Source: Bacillus crepusculi
GTDB taxonomy: Bacteria > Bacillota > Bacilli > Bacillales > Bacillaceae
NCBI RefSeq assembly: GCF_014764715.1
Contig: NZ_JACXXE010000007.1
Coordinates: 62,001 to 126,000, forward strand
Direction: 5' to 3'
Length of the DNA stretch: 64,000 nt
Notes under the pieces: model-generated
The model's input: only the letters and a program-made list of their open reading frames with translations
The model's database searches: none
What the model was told of the DNA's origin: nothing
Shown here: positions 31,632 to 39,904 of the stretch, piece by piece
Layout: every line of letters begins with the position of its first letter
Numbering within the stretch: position 1 is the stretch's first letter
Position numbers and translations under genes: made by a program

Positions 31632-32003
31632 TTACTCTGCACTCTCCTTAACCTCACGGCTATCCTCTGTTTCACCAATGTAAATAGGGCCGTTTGCGTG
31701 GTCGATTCGGATTGGCCATTCGTATGGAATTTGAAGACGTCTAGCAATGGCTCTCCAGAATTTTGTGGAATCCAATTCGAATTCTTGGAAGTCTTTTAAT
31801 AAGTCTTTGTAAGACGAGCCATCAAATTGAATGAACATATCTTGAAGGCGCATGAACGCGACATGTCTCACTTCAAGTGCTGCTGCGGCTTCCATTTCTT
31901 CTTCTGTTGCTTCTCCGATGATTGTACCTGCGGGCGGAAGCATGTCGTATACGTTAAATTCCTCTTCTTCTTCGTGTGCTGCATTGTGCTGTTGATCTGA
32001 CAT
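31632..32003 (-). CDS. Conserved hypothetical acidic protein
   Basis: A 123-residue acidic protein (runs of Glu near residues 11-15 and 34-37) with no signal peptide or membrane segment. GTIIGEATEEEMEAAAA and FDGSSYKDLLKDFQEF look structured. I do not recognise the family. AGAAGGAGTG before ATG 32003 is a good ribosome site, and codon use is normal, so it is probably a real gene, transcribed alone. Confidence 0.65.
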   Translation of the reverse strand: MSDQQHNAAHEEEEEFNVYDMLPPAGTIIGEATEEEMEAAAALEVRHVAFMRLQDMFIQFDGSSYKDLLKDFQEFELDSTKFWRAIARRLQIPYEWPIRIDHANGPIYIGETEDSREVKESAE

Positions 32004-32130
32004 TTTTCTTCACTCCTTCTCGTTCTCAATCAAAACTTTATTCTGTGCTTACTTCTATTATCGGAAGGAAATGTGAAAAGTGGAGCAGATCCACAACACT
32101 TGCTTTTTTCTCTTGAATCATCTATGATCA

Positions 32131-32155
32131 ATTACAGATATAAAAGGTCTATAAT
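32131..32155. promoter_or_regulatory. Candidate Rrf2 operator, site 1
   Basis: Dyad ATTACAGA-N9-TCTATAAT, overlapping a TATAAT -10 element at 32150-32155, 20 bases before the Rrf2 gene. A near copy occurs at 32627-32651. Confidence 0.6.
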
Positions 32156-32175
32156 AGATAGAAAGGAATTTCCCC

Positions 32176-32613
32176 ATGAAATATTCTAAAGCGACCAACT
32201 ATGCGCTGCATACGATGGTATTTTTAACTCTTGCGCCAAAGGGTAAAGCGATTGGCGTTGAGCCTCTTGCTAAGATGCAAGACCTTTCACCAACCTATTT
32301 ATCCAAAATTTTAACAAAGCTTGTGAAGGCGGGATTGATTGAGTCAACACCTGGTGCAAAGGGAGGTTATACCCTTATCAAACGAAAGGAAGACATTTCG
32401 TTTTTAGATGTCATTCAAGCTGTAGAAGGACAAACGAATTTATTTCGCTGCTCTTTAGAGCATGACTCCTTCATGCCTCATGATGGCTGTTTGATTGAAC
32501 AAGTCATGCAGGATGTGGAAACGAAAATGCAGGAGACGTTAAGTCAAAAACGGTTAATTGATATTGCGAACCAAATTGAGCAGACAGAAAAAAATCCATT
32601 TTTCAATATGTGA
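32176..32613 (+). CDS. Rrf2-family transcription regulator
   Basis: A 145-residue winged-helix regulator of the Rrf2 family (NsrR, CymR, IscR, SaiR relatives). The DNA-binding part is MKYSKATNYALHTMVFL to LSPTYLSKILTKLVKAGLIES with the wing TPGAKGGYTLIK. Two cysteines occur in the dimer-helix region (RCSLEHD ... DGC); the three-cysteine iron-sulphur pattern of NsrR/IscR is incomplete, so a thiol or other signal is more likely. It is followed by a flavoprotein gene whose promoter region repeats the same dyad, implying control of both. Confidence 0.87.
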   Translation: MKYSKATNYALHTMVFLTLAPKGKAIGVEPLAKMQDLSPTYLSKILTKLVKAGLIESTPGAKGGYTLIKRKEDISFLDVIQAVEGQTNLFRCSLEHDSFMPHDGCLIEQVMQDVETKMQETLSQKRLIDIANQIEQTEKNPFFNM

Positions 32614-32626
32614 TTTTTTTGAACTA

Positions 32627-32651
32627 ATTATAGATATTAAGAGTCTTTAAA
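32627..32651. promoter_or_regulatory. Candidate Rrf2 operator, site 2
   Basis: Dyad ATTATAGA-N9-TCTTTAAA; 20 of 26 bases agree with site 1, and arm spacing is identical. It lies 26 bases before the flavoprotein gene. Confidence 0.6.
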
Positions 32652-32677
32652 GTCTTGAATAAAAAGGAGAGATTGAT

Positions 32678-33589
32678 ATGTTATTAGATTGTGCCATTAT
32701 CGGAGGCGGACCAGCCGGATTAAGTGCAGCACTTGTTGTAGGGAGAGGCAGAAAGCAGGTCATTGTATTTGATGATGAGCTGCCAAGAAATCGAGTGACG
32801 CAGGAATCACATGGATTTATTACAAACGATGGAATGACACCGTTTGAAATCAGACAAGCCGGAGAGGCAGACCTTCAAAAATACCCTAGTATTAAAATCA
32901 AACGAAGTCGAATTGTTGATATACAAAAGAAAGAGGAAAGCTTTACGTTACTGACACACGAGGGGGATACATTCGAAGCGAAAAAAATCATTTTGGCAAC
33001 AGGACTTCAGGATATTCTGCCAGAGATCGAAGGAATTCATGATGTGTACGGAAAAACGTTGTTTAGCTGTCCTTTCTGTGATGGATGGGAATTAAAGGAC
33101 AAAGCACTTGCCCTTATTGCAGAGAATCAGCGAGCCTTGCATATGGCTAAGCTTCTTTCCAATTGGACAAAGGATTTGATCGTGTTTACAAATGGGCACA
33201 TGTTGGCTGAAGCGGACAAGGCACTTCTGACGGCACATTCTATTCAAGTCATTGATGTGCAAATTGTGTCGATTGATCATGACAATGGGCAGCTGCGCGC
33301 TCTCCAGCTTGCGAATGGGGAGATAGTGAGAAGGGAAGGCGGTTTTGTCGCAAGTGAATTCATGCAGTCAGCCCCATTTGCCGAAAAGCTTGGCTGTCAA
33401 ATGACGAAGAATGCGGGGATTGAAACAGATATTCTTGGACGTACAACCGTCAGTGGAGTCTTTGCGTGTGGGGATAATTTAGGCGGCCCTGCTCAGTTAG
33501 TTCTTGCAGCAGCAGCTGGAAGCCAGGCAGGAATGGGCGTCATTCATGAATTTGTGCAAGAAGAGTTCCAAGAAAAAACATCTCTTTGA
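32678..33589 (+). CDS. Thioredoxin-reductase-like FAD oxidoreductase
   Basis: A 303-residue flavoprotein. The FAD-binding motif CAIIGGGPAGLSAALVVGRG opens the protein, the redox-active pair is in SCPFCDGWE (CPFC, compare CAVC/CATC of thioredoxin reductases), and the FAD-end motif is VFACGDNLGG. It probably transfers electrons from NAD(P)H to a disulfide partner, but the partner is not evident. The NADPH-binding glycine loop is weak (LALIAENQRALHMA), so a different cofactor or none is possible. AAAGGAG before ATG 32678. Likely under the Rrf2 gene upstream. Confidence 0.82.
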   Translation: MLLDCAIIGGGPAGLSAALVVGRGRKQVIVFDDELPRNRVTQESHGFITNDGMTPFEIRQAGEADLQKYPSIKIKRSRIVDIQKKEESFTLLTHEGDTFEAKKIILATGLQDILPEIEGIHDVYGKTLFSCPFCDGWELKDKALALIAENQRALHMAKLLSNWTKDLIVFTNGHMLAEADKALLTAHSIQVIDVQIVSIDHDNGQLRALQLANGEIVRREGGFVASEFMQSAPFAEKLGCQMTKNAGIETDILGRTTVSGVFACGDNLGGPAQLVLAAAAGSQAGMGVIHEFVQEEFQEKTSL

Positions 33590-33599
33590 AAAGAGATGT

Positions 33600-33806
33600 T
33601 CAGCGGAGAGCGGTTTTTCGTTTTGCTAAGACGTGAGCTGTCCATTCAAAAATTGCGTAGATAACAAAGAAGATCAGGATCCAGCTGCTGGCATCGACCC
33701 AAACATTGGTGATCTGAATGATGTTCGCCTGATCAAGTCCAGCCTGTATCCACATTGTGATCAGAGTTGTAAGGAACACTTGTAAAAACCATTTTGATTT
33801 TTTCAA
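33600..33806 (-). CDS. Small two-helix membrane protein
   Basis: 68 residues starting at TTG 33806 (MKKSKWFLQVFLTTLI). GGAGGTG lies seven bases upstream, so this start is well supported; the longer frame to 33905 is not. Two apolar segments (about 6-20 and 36-54) suggest a membrane protein. Family unknown. Confidence 0.65.
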   Translation of the reverse strand: MKKSKWFLQVFLTTLITMWIQAGLDQANIIQITNVWVDASSWILIFFVIYAIFEWTAHVLAKRKTALR

Positions 33807-33919
33807 TTGGTCACACCTCCATCTCTTTCTATCATATAAGAAATGACAGTTTATTTCCAATTGTTTTCCTGTATGTTTCAACGGTAAAATAAGAAATAAA
33901 ATCAATGGAAGGACATGAG

Positions 33920-34567
33920 ATGAGCGATCAAACGAATAGATTTTTAAAAAGTCATTTTCCTGACCTTCTCCTCACGCCGCCTCTTTTTTATGGGTGGCCT
34001 ATTGGGCTACGGTTTGAAGTGGCAGATTGGTCATTAGGAAAAGAATCGATTGTATTAGAAAAAGCGGGAGATCGTGCTTTAGAGATTGTGAAATATGCTT
34101 TTGATCCAGAAGACGACATACTGTTTGTAACGGATGTGTATACAGAACATGAACATGAATTAACGAAGCGTAAGCTCCTGGTCTATCAAAAATATGTGCA
34201 TCGGCAACTAAGGAACAGATTGCGCCACGAGCTTTTGACTTATGTACGTCCAGAAATAGAAGATTCACTGACATTAGAGAGATTTACACTCAAATGCCAG
34301 CTGAAAGAAATTCGATTGCGTCCGCTTCTTCATGCGATGTGCCAGGAGGACTTCTATGCACCGAATCAAATCTTGAAGGGAAAACTGGGGTATGAAATTT
34401 ACCTAATGAATCTCTCGAAAAAAATGATTTTTCACTTATATGATGATCGAGGCTGTGATCTCATTGCGGCAGATGCTGAGCGTCTACGTCCAGTCTATGA
34501 GGGCTTACATCACTGGCTATTAGATTATGATCGCCCTAAGATGGACCGGCTGTTTGCAGCCAAATAA
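33920..34567 (+). CDS. DUF3885-like protein
   Basis: A 215-residue soluble protein. The features LFYGWPIGLRFEV near the N-terminus and the C-terminal MIFHLYDDRGCDLIAAD ... LDYDRPKMDRLF fit the DUF3885 domain as I recall it; the function is unknown. ATG 33920 is preferred because GGAAGGA lies seven bases before it; ATG 33905 is in frame but lacks a ribosome site. Followed directly by a hairpin and the second repeat copy. Confidence 0.65.
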   Translation: MSDQTNRFLKSHFPDLLLTPPLFYGWPIGLRFEVADWSLGKESIVLEKAGDRALEIVKYAFDPEDDILFVTDVYTEHEHELTKRKLLVYQKYVHRQLRNRLRHELLTYVRPEIEDSLTLERFTLKCQLKEIRLRPLLHAMCQEDFYAPNQILKGKLGYEIYLMNLSKKMIFHLYDDRGCDLIAADAERLRPVYEGLHHWLLDYDRPKMDRLFAAK

Positions 34568-34572
34568 GAAAA

Positions 34573-34594
34573 ACCGCACTTTCGACAAGTGCGG
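34573..34594 (+). terminator. Hairpin with its T tail displaced by a repeat
   Basis: CCGCACTT / AGTGCGGT stem with loop TCGACA, preceded by AAAAA. Instead of a T run, the sequence continues directly into the dispersed repeat, so it looks like a terminator truncated at the repeat junction. Confidence 0.6.
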
Positions 34595-34595
34595 T

Positions 34596-34715
34596 CAGCG
34601 TGTAGACAAACCCTCGCATTCGGTGTCAGTTCTGCGTGCCGGTGCTCACGAATGTCAAATTCGCTCCGCTCCGGTACTCGTCCTTCCTAAACTGCAAAGG
34701 TTTTCTATCACGCTG
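34596..34715 (+). repeat. Dispersed intergenic repeat, copy 2
   Basis: A 120-bp element with inverted ends: left CAGCGTGTAGACAAACCCT, right the complement of CAGCGTGATAGAAAACC. The interior shares 22 identical bases with copy 1 (34632-34653 against 10634-10655) and holds two related sub-repeats, CCGGTGCTCACG and CCGGTACTCG. No coding potential. Size and inverted ends recall a miniature mobile or REP/BIME-like element. Confidence 0.78.
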
Positions 34716-34748
34716 AAAAGAAGACAAAGGGCTAAAATCAAGATCTTT

Positions 34749-36077
34749 TTATGCTTCTACTTTATTGAAGAATTGTGGCAAATACTCTTTATGTGCTTCA
34801 AGCATTTCATCTAGGATGCTTTTTGCAATGGTATCTGATGGGACAAGTGGATTGATGGTCATCGCTACAAGTGCTGTGTTATAATCGCCTGTCACGGCTG
34901 CTTCAGCGGCAACACGTTCAAAGGATTTAATTTGAGAAATGAGTCCTTTGACTGCGACTGGCATCTCGCCAACAGCAATTGGTTTAGGACCGTCTTTTGT
35001 GATGACACAGTTCAGTTCAACGGCAGAATCATTTGGAATGTCACTGATGGCACCATTGTTGATCGTGTTCACAGGCTGAATATCATGCTTGTCGTTATAA
35101 ATCGATGCAATCAAGTTACAAGCCGCATCACTGTAGTAGGCACCGCCTCGTTTTTCAAGCTGTGGCGGCTTGATATCAAGATCAGGATCTTTGTAAAGCT
35201 CGAACAGGTCATTTTCTAATGCACGAACGACTTCTGCACGAGTTCCTTCATTCTCTGCTGCTTTCTTTTCTTCAGCTAGCATATCACTTGTTTTGTAGTA
35301 GTAGCGGTGATACGGACATGGAATAGCGTCAAGCCCTTTTAAGAAGTCCGCATCCCAAGGAATGGCATGAATGTTGTTCATTGACATGCTTGAGTTTGGA
35401 TCAGCCATGTCTTCGATCACTTGATCCATGATGCTTTTGCCATCTAAGAATACATTGAGTCCAAAGACCATATGGTTTAAGCCAGCAAAGCTGACCTCGA
35501 CTCTGCTTGCATCGACATCAAGGCCTTTGGCGATTCCCATGCGAATGCCGATTGGCACGTTGCATAAGCCAACGACTTTGCGATGGTTTGAATAACGAAG
35601 TACAGCTTCTGTGACCATCCCAGCTGGATTTGTGAAATTCACAAGCCATGCGTCCGGGCATAGTTCTTCAATATCTTTGACAATATCAAGAATGACAGGA
35701 ATGGTACGAAGCCCTTTGAATAGACCTCCTGGACCATTTGTTTCCTGACCGATGACATCATATTTTAAAGGAATGCGTTCATCCTTCATGCGTGCTTCAA
35801 GCAGTCCAACACGGAATTGTGTTGTGACGAAATCAGCGCCTACAAGCGCCTTCTTACGATCTAATGTTAAATGAACCTCGATTGGAAGGCCTGCTTTTTT
35901 GACCATACGTTTTGCAAGGTCTCCAACGATCTCAAGCTTCTCTTTTCCAGCTTCAATATCAACAAGCCAAAGCTCGCTAATCGGAAATTCATCGTACCGT
36001 TTAATGAATCCTTCTACAAGCTCTGGTGTATAGCTTGATCCTCCGCCAATTGTGACAACCTTTAATCCTTTTGCCAT
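34749..36077 (-). CDS. licH: 6-phospho-beta-glucosidase LicH, GH4
   Basis: A 442-residue GH4 hydrolase, very close to B. subtilis LicH, which hydrolyses phosphorylated cellobiose and lichenan fragments. The NAD loop is TIGGGSSYTPEL and the metal-binding CNVP motif is at C172-P175; CNVP, as opposed to CDMP, marks beta-specificity. The gene stands alone here, without the licBCA PTS genes that accompany it in B. subtilis. ATG 36077 is chosen because GGAGGTG precedes it; the upstream in-frame GTG 36086 is part of that ribosome site. Confidence 0.92.
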   Translation of the reverse strand: MAKGLKVVTIGGGSSYTPELVEGFIKRYDEFPISELWLVDIEAGKEKLEIVGDLAKRMVKKAGLPIEVHLTLDRKKALVGADFVTTQFRVGLLEARMKDERIPLKYDVIGQETNGPGGLFKGLRTIPVILDIVKDIEELCPDAWLVNFTNPAGMVTEAVLRYSNHRKVVGLCNVPIGIRMGIAKGLDVDASRVEVSFAGLNHMVFGLNVFLDGKSIMDQVIEDMADPNSSMSMNNIHAIPWDADFLKGLDAIPCPYHRYYYKTSDMLAEEKKAAENEGTRAEVVRALENDLFELYKDPDLDIKPPQLEKRGGAYYSDAACNLIASIYNDKHDIQPVNTINNGAISDIPNDSAVELNCVITKDGPKPIAVGEMPVAVKGLISQIKSFERVAAEAAVTGDYNTALVAMTINPLVPSDTIAKSILDEMLEAHKEYLPQFFNKVEA

Positions 36078-36282
36078 GTTCTGCACCTCCGAATAATGTA
36101 TCGCGCAATGTTATAATAAAGTGAAGCCAATTCTTTTTCTGTTGATTGTACATCTATAGCTTATCGTGAGAGCATCTTGTGCGTAAATGACTTCAGCGTC
36201 TTTAGGCAAGGGTGCCCTATTTAGAGATTTGTTACATAAAAGAAACACGTTGTGCCATGTTGTTGGAGAAAGGGGAAGTCAG

Positions 36283-37014
36283 ATGTTTTCAAGTGAGGTC
36301 ATTTCCAGCTTTAATGAACTAGAAAGCGCTTTATATCGATATATTATGGAAAATAGTGAAAAGGTCGTGTATATGAGAATTCGTGATTTGGCAGATGCGG
36401 CTCATATTTCCACCTCGTCTGTTCTTCGCTTTTGCCGTAAAGCGAATTGTGAAGGCTTTTCAGAGTTTAAAGTCAAGCTCAAAATGTATTTAGAATCAGA
36501 GCAAACACCTTCTTTGAAAAGCACGCAGCATTTTCTGTATGAATTTATTGAACGAACACTGAAAGGAGACTTTGATGAGAAAATCAAAGAGGCAGCAAGG
36601 CTGATTGCCGAGGCAAAAAATGTGCTGTTTATCGGAACTGGTAGTTCTGGCATTTTGGCGCAGTATGGGGCAAGATACTTTTCAAGTCTTGAGAAGTTTT
36701 CATTTTACATCAATGATCCGTTCTTTCCGATGAATATGCAGTATTTAGACAATAGTGTCACCATTGTGCTTTCTGTATCAGGGGAGAATCGTATTACGAT
36801 TGATCATATTTCAAAATTAAAAAGAGAAGGCAGCAAGATCATTAGTATTACTAACAATCAGCACTGTACAATTTCTCGTATTTCTGACTTAAATATTGCC
36901 TATTACGTCACAGACGAACGAGTACATAGAGCCAATATCACCACACAGACACCCGTTGTGTATATCCTAGAAGCAATGGCACGTGACATGTTTGCAATGT
37001 TAAAAGAAAAGTAA
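36283..37014 (+). CDS. RpiR-family regulator next to licH
   Basis: A 243-residue RpiR regulator with helix-turn-helix MRIRDLADAAHISTSSVLRFCRKANC and a SIS domain beginning AKNVLFIGTGSSGILAQYGARY. Divergent from licH and therefore probably its regulator, sensing a sugar phosphate; this is inference from position. ATG 36283 has AAAGGGGAAG upstream; the frame is open 96 bases further 5' (from 36187), but that part does not look like the family and has no ribosome site. Confidence 0.82.
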   Translation: MFSSEVISSFNELESALYRYIMENSEKVVYMRIRDLADAAHISTSSVLRFCRKANCEGFSEFKVKLKMYLESEQTPSLKSTQHFLYEFIERTLKGDFDEKIKEAARLIAEAKNVLFIGTGSSGILAQYGARYFSSLEKFSFYINDPFFPMNMQYLDNSVTIVLSVSGENRITIDHISKLKREGSKIISITNNQHCTISRISDLNIAYYVTDERVHRANITTQTPVVYILEAMARDMFAMLKEK

Positions 37015-37048
37015 AAGAGCCGCTGCCTCAAACAGCCGCTCTTTTTTT
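37013..37048. terminator. Terminator between the rpiR gene and an MFS gene
   Basis: AGAGCCGCTG / CAGCCGCTCT stem with one C-C mismatch, loop CCTCAAA, and T7. Confidence 0.75.
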
Positions 37049-38230
37049 CTGCATCATGAAAGTGGTGATGGCAATGCTTGAGCAGATGAGTACAAACAGT
37101 CCGCCTAACAAATACACAAACCGCGCGCCAAAGGCATCTGCAATCAACCCAACAAAGAAAATAGATAAACCGACAGAGACAGACGAAAGTACATAGTGAG
37201 CGGCGTACACCTTTGATAAATCATGGATAGGTGTTTCTGTTTGAAGAATGGTTTGCTGTGAGACATCTCGTATTTGATAGGCAGGCCCCATCAAAATACA
37301 AAGCAGAAGAGCAAGCCATGGCAGGCTGTTCAGTGCAAATACAATGGTCAGCATTGCATAAATGAATGAGCCTGCTGCCATAAAGAGGAGAAGCTGTTTT
37401 TGGATCAACCGGCTCATCCACGCAGCGAGGAGCCCGCCTATAATGGCACCTGTATAATAAGCGGCATTGATAAATCCCCACCATTCCTCACCTTGCTTTA
37501 AATCATGTGTGACAAAGGCAAGCGTAATCGCCCCGATCCACACAGCACCCGCTATATTTTCACAAACATCCATAAAGGTCAGGGTGCGAACGGTTTTATT
37601 TTTCCAAATGATCGTCCAGCCGTCTTTGAAACTGCTCATTTTATTTACTTTTCGATTCACATCTTCTTGCTTGAGAAGAGGGAAAATAGGGATGAAAAAT
37701 AGATAAGACAACACAATCATGAGACAAGTGATCCCGAGTAAATAAAATGGACCAATCAACAGGACGAGCATTCCAGTAAACGAATAGCCAGCGATTTGAA
37801 CCATTTGATGAAAAATGGAGGCTGTACTGTTCGCCTTCACAAGTTGATTTGCTGGCACAAGTATTGGCATGATTGCCTGTAATAAAGGACTAATGAATCC
37901 GCCAGTAATGGAAATTAACATGAGCGCACCAAATAGCCACACCATATGCTGCTGAAAGAAATGAAATTGAGCTGTAAATACGATGAGCATTCCAAGACGT
38001 AAAAGAGGGACCCATTTCAATAGAGGACCGACTTGAAACCGGTCCGACAAAACAGGGGAAATGAGCCCAGCTAATAGCTGGCAAAGCGTTCTAATTAGTG
38101 GAAATACAGCGGCATAGGCAACAGATTGTGTATCTTGATAGATGACAAACGTGATGGTCATCACAAAAAGAATATCACTTAGCATGAGGAGGCTTTTACT
38201 GCCTGTGTAAAACCAGAACTTATTTCCCAT
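37028..38230 (-). CDS. MFS transporter
   Basis: A 400-residue major facilitator of the macrolide-efflux-like (MefA/YfmI-type) branch, with about 12 membrane helices and an N-terminal GSKSLLMLSDILFVMTITFVIY. The start ATG 38230 (MGNKFWFY) has AAAGGAG upstream; the ORF extends 41 codons upstream without membrane features. The substrate is unknown. It stands alone, convergent with the regulator gene. Confidence 0.8.
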   Translation of the reverse strand: MGNKFWFYTGSKSLLMLSDILFVMTITFVIYQDTQSVAYAAVFPLIRTLCQLLAGLISPVLSDRFQVGPLLKWVPLLRLGMLIVFTAQFHFFQQHMVWLFGALMLISITGGFISPLLQAIMPILVPANQLVKANSTASIFHQMVQIAGYSFTGMLVLLIGPFYLLGITCLMIVLSYLFFIPIFPLLKQEDVNRKVNKMSSFKDGWTIIWKNKTVRTLTFMDVCENIAGAVWIGAITLAFVTHDLKQGEEWWGFINAAYYTGAIIGGLLAAWMSRLIQKQLLLFMAAGSFIYAMLTIVFALNSLPWLALLLCILMGPAYQIRDVSQQTILQTETPIHDLSKVYAAHYVLSSVSVGLSIFFVGLIADAFGARFVYLLGGLFVLICSSIAITTFMMQKKRAAV

Positions 38231-38376
38231 ATCAAACCGACTCCTTTTCAAAAACAAGTTCAGTATAGCACGGGGGTGATGTGCCCAGAGCCTTTCTATT
38301 GAAAAATACATCTTAAGGATGAGATGATTGTGATAAGCTAAATGAAAGGACATTGTAAGGAAAGGGGTTCAATCGA

Positions 38377-38856
38377 TTGAAAAAATTACCGGCACATGAC
38401 TTTTTGGACAAACACGACATCCCATATGACATCAAAACATTTTCTTCCGAAACAGAAAAAGGGGCAGCAAATGTAGCGGCAGCCCTTGGTTTTCGTGAAA
38501 GACAAATGATCAAAACATTGATTTTTGAAACAGGGGAAGGGGAGCAGCTGCTTGTGATGGTCGGCGCTGACCAGCATATTAAATCAGGCAAACTAAAGAA
38601 AGCAGCGGGCTCCCGTAATATTAAAATGGCTTCACCAGAGAAGGTTCTTGAAGTGACGGGGTATCGAATTGGCTCGATTCCGCCGTTTTGCTGGCAGCCA
38701 GAAGGGTTCCGCACGATAATCGAAGCTTCGCTATTAGAAGAAGAGGTATTAGGCGTTGGAGCGGGCGAATGGGGAAATGAAATACTCATCACACCAGAAC
38801 AATTAGTGAAAGCTTCAAGGGCTGTACCGTTTGATATTGTTCAATCAGCCGAATAG
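38377..38856 (+). CDS. ywhH: YbaK/EbsC-type aminoacyl-tRNA deacylase
   Basis: A 159-residue YbaK-domain protein, similar to B. subtilis YwhH. The family hydrolyses mischarged tRNA such as Cys-tRNA(Pro). The conserved Lys lies in MIKTLIFE, and the GxxP-type loop in YRIGSIPPFCWQPEG. TTG 38377 is the start, with AAAGGGG upstream. A strong terminator follows. Confidence 0.82.
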   Translation: MKKLPAHDFLDKHDIPYDIKTFSSETEKGAANVAAALGFRERQMIKTLIFETGEGEQLLVMVGADQHIKSGKLKKAAGSRNIKMASPEKVLEVTGYRIGSIPPFCWQPEGFRTIIEASLLEEEVLGVGAGEWGNEILITPEQLVKASRAVPFDIVQSAE

Positions 38857-38859
38857 ATA

Positions 38860-38893
38860 AAAAGTGCCTGCCCTGAGAAGCAGGCACTTTTTT
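38860..38893. terminator. Bidirectional terminator
   Basis: AAAGTGCCTGC / GCAGGCACTTT stem with loop CCTGAGAA and A/T runs on both sides; serves the ywhH-like gene and the convergent LysR gene. Confidence 0.9.
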
Positions 38894-39801
38894 TAATTGG
38901 CAGCAGGCGTTGTAAATGGACCGATGCCTTTCATTTGCAGGAAGGCATTCACCGTCCTATTTTCCTCAAGGTCGTTCGCTCGTTTGCACACCACAACAGG
39001 TCTAACGATCTCAATGCCTTCAATGTATACGCGTCCAATCTCTTTCCGCTTGAGACTGCCTTTAACCGCATCACGAGGAACAAGTGTGATGCCATAGCCA
39101 GCTTTTATCATTTGAATCGCTTCATGAACTCCACTGAATTGTAAATCAACGGTCGGTTTTTTAATTCCTTTCGAGGTAAAAAGAGAAAAGAGCTTATCTC
39201 TTGTGGAGCTGCCTTCTTCACGCATCAAAAAGGGTTCCTGACTCAGGCGCTCTAGCGGGACGGTTTTTCCGTTTAACGGATGGTCCGCTGGCACAATAAA
39301 ATCATAGCTTAAATTCGTCAAATGGGAGGTAAGAATCTCTTCGTGGTGCAGATCCTCGATCACAGCGATGGCCACATCTGATTCATATTGAAGCAGGCTA
39401 TCTAGGACTTGAGCGGAGTTTCCGCTTTTTAATTCAATTTCTGCCTGTGGTGAGGATGTTTTAAAAGCAGCCAGCCAATCAGGCAGTAAAAAGTTGAGTG
39501 GTACGTAAGTAGAAGCGATGCGGAGGCGCCCCTTTTTCCCGTTTTGTAATAGCGTGATCTGATATTCTACTTCCTTTTCAGCTTCAAACACTTGCCTAGC
39601 ATAAGGATATAGCATTTTTCCCATTTCTGTGAGTGTAATTCCCCGGCCATTTCGTTTAAAAAGGGGGAAACCGATCTCTCGTTCAATGCTTCTTAGTTGA
39701 GCTGTCACAGCTGGCTGTGTCAAAGATAGTGCGTCTGCTGTTTGTGTAACACTTTTTGTCTCTGCGACCTTTGCAAAAATTCGGAGGGCATGTAAATTCA
39801 A
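38893..39801 (-). CDS. LysR-family regulator
   Basis: A 302-residue LysR regulator: N-terminal winged helix (ALRIFAKVAETKSVTQTADALSL, TQPAVTAQLRSIEREIG) and a periplasmic-binding-like effector domain (from about 90). TTG 39801 has AGGTGGTG upstream and begins exactly at the family N-terminus; six more codons upstream are in frame. Divergent from an MFS gene, with a T-N11-A box between them, so it probably controls that transporter. The ligand is unknown. Confidence 0.85.
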   Translation of the reverse strand: MNLHALRIFAKVAETKSVTQTADALSLTQPAVTAQLRSIEREIGFPLFKRNGRGITLTEMGKMLYPYARQVFEAEKEVEYQITLLQNGKKGRLRIASTYVPLNFLLPDWLAAFKTSSPQAEIELKSGNSAQVLDSLLQYESDVAIAVIEDLHHEEILTSHLTNLSYDFIVPADHPLNGKTVPLERLSQEPFLMREEGSSTRDKLFSLFTSKGIKKPTVDLQFSGVHEAIQMIKAGYGITLVPRDAVKGSLKRKEIGRVYIEGIEIVRPVVVCKRANDLEENRTVNAFLQMKGIGPFTTPAAN

Positions 39802-39814
39802 CTTTGCACCACCT

Positions 39815-39829
39815 ATCAATTATTTTGAT
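39815..39829. promoter_or_regulatory. Candidate LysR box
   Basis: ATCAATTATTTTGAT contains the T-N11-A dyad (ATCAA-N5-TTGAT) characteristic of LysR-type operators. It lies in the 103-base gap between the regulator and the divergent transporter; a second TTGATCAA palindrome follows at about 39833. Confidence 0.55.
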
Positions 39830-39904
39830 GATTTGATCAAAAACATTCATTAGATTTATTATAAAGCATCCCTTATCGTAAAGGTAGCGAAGGGGGATGG
39901 GGAA

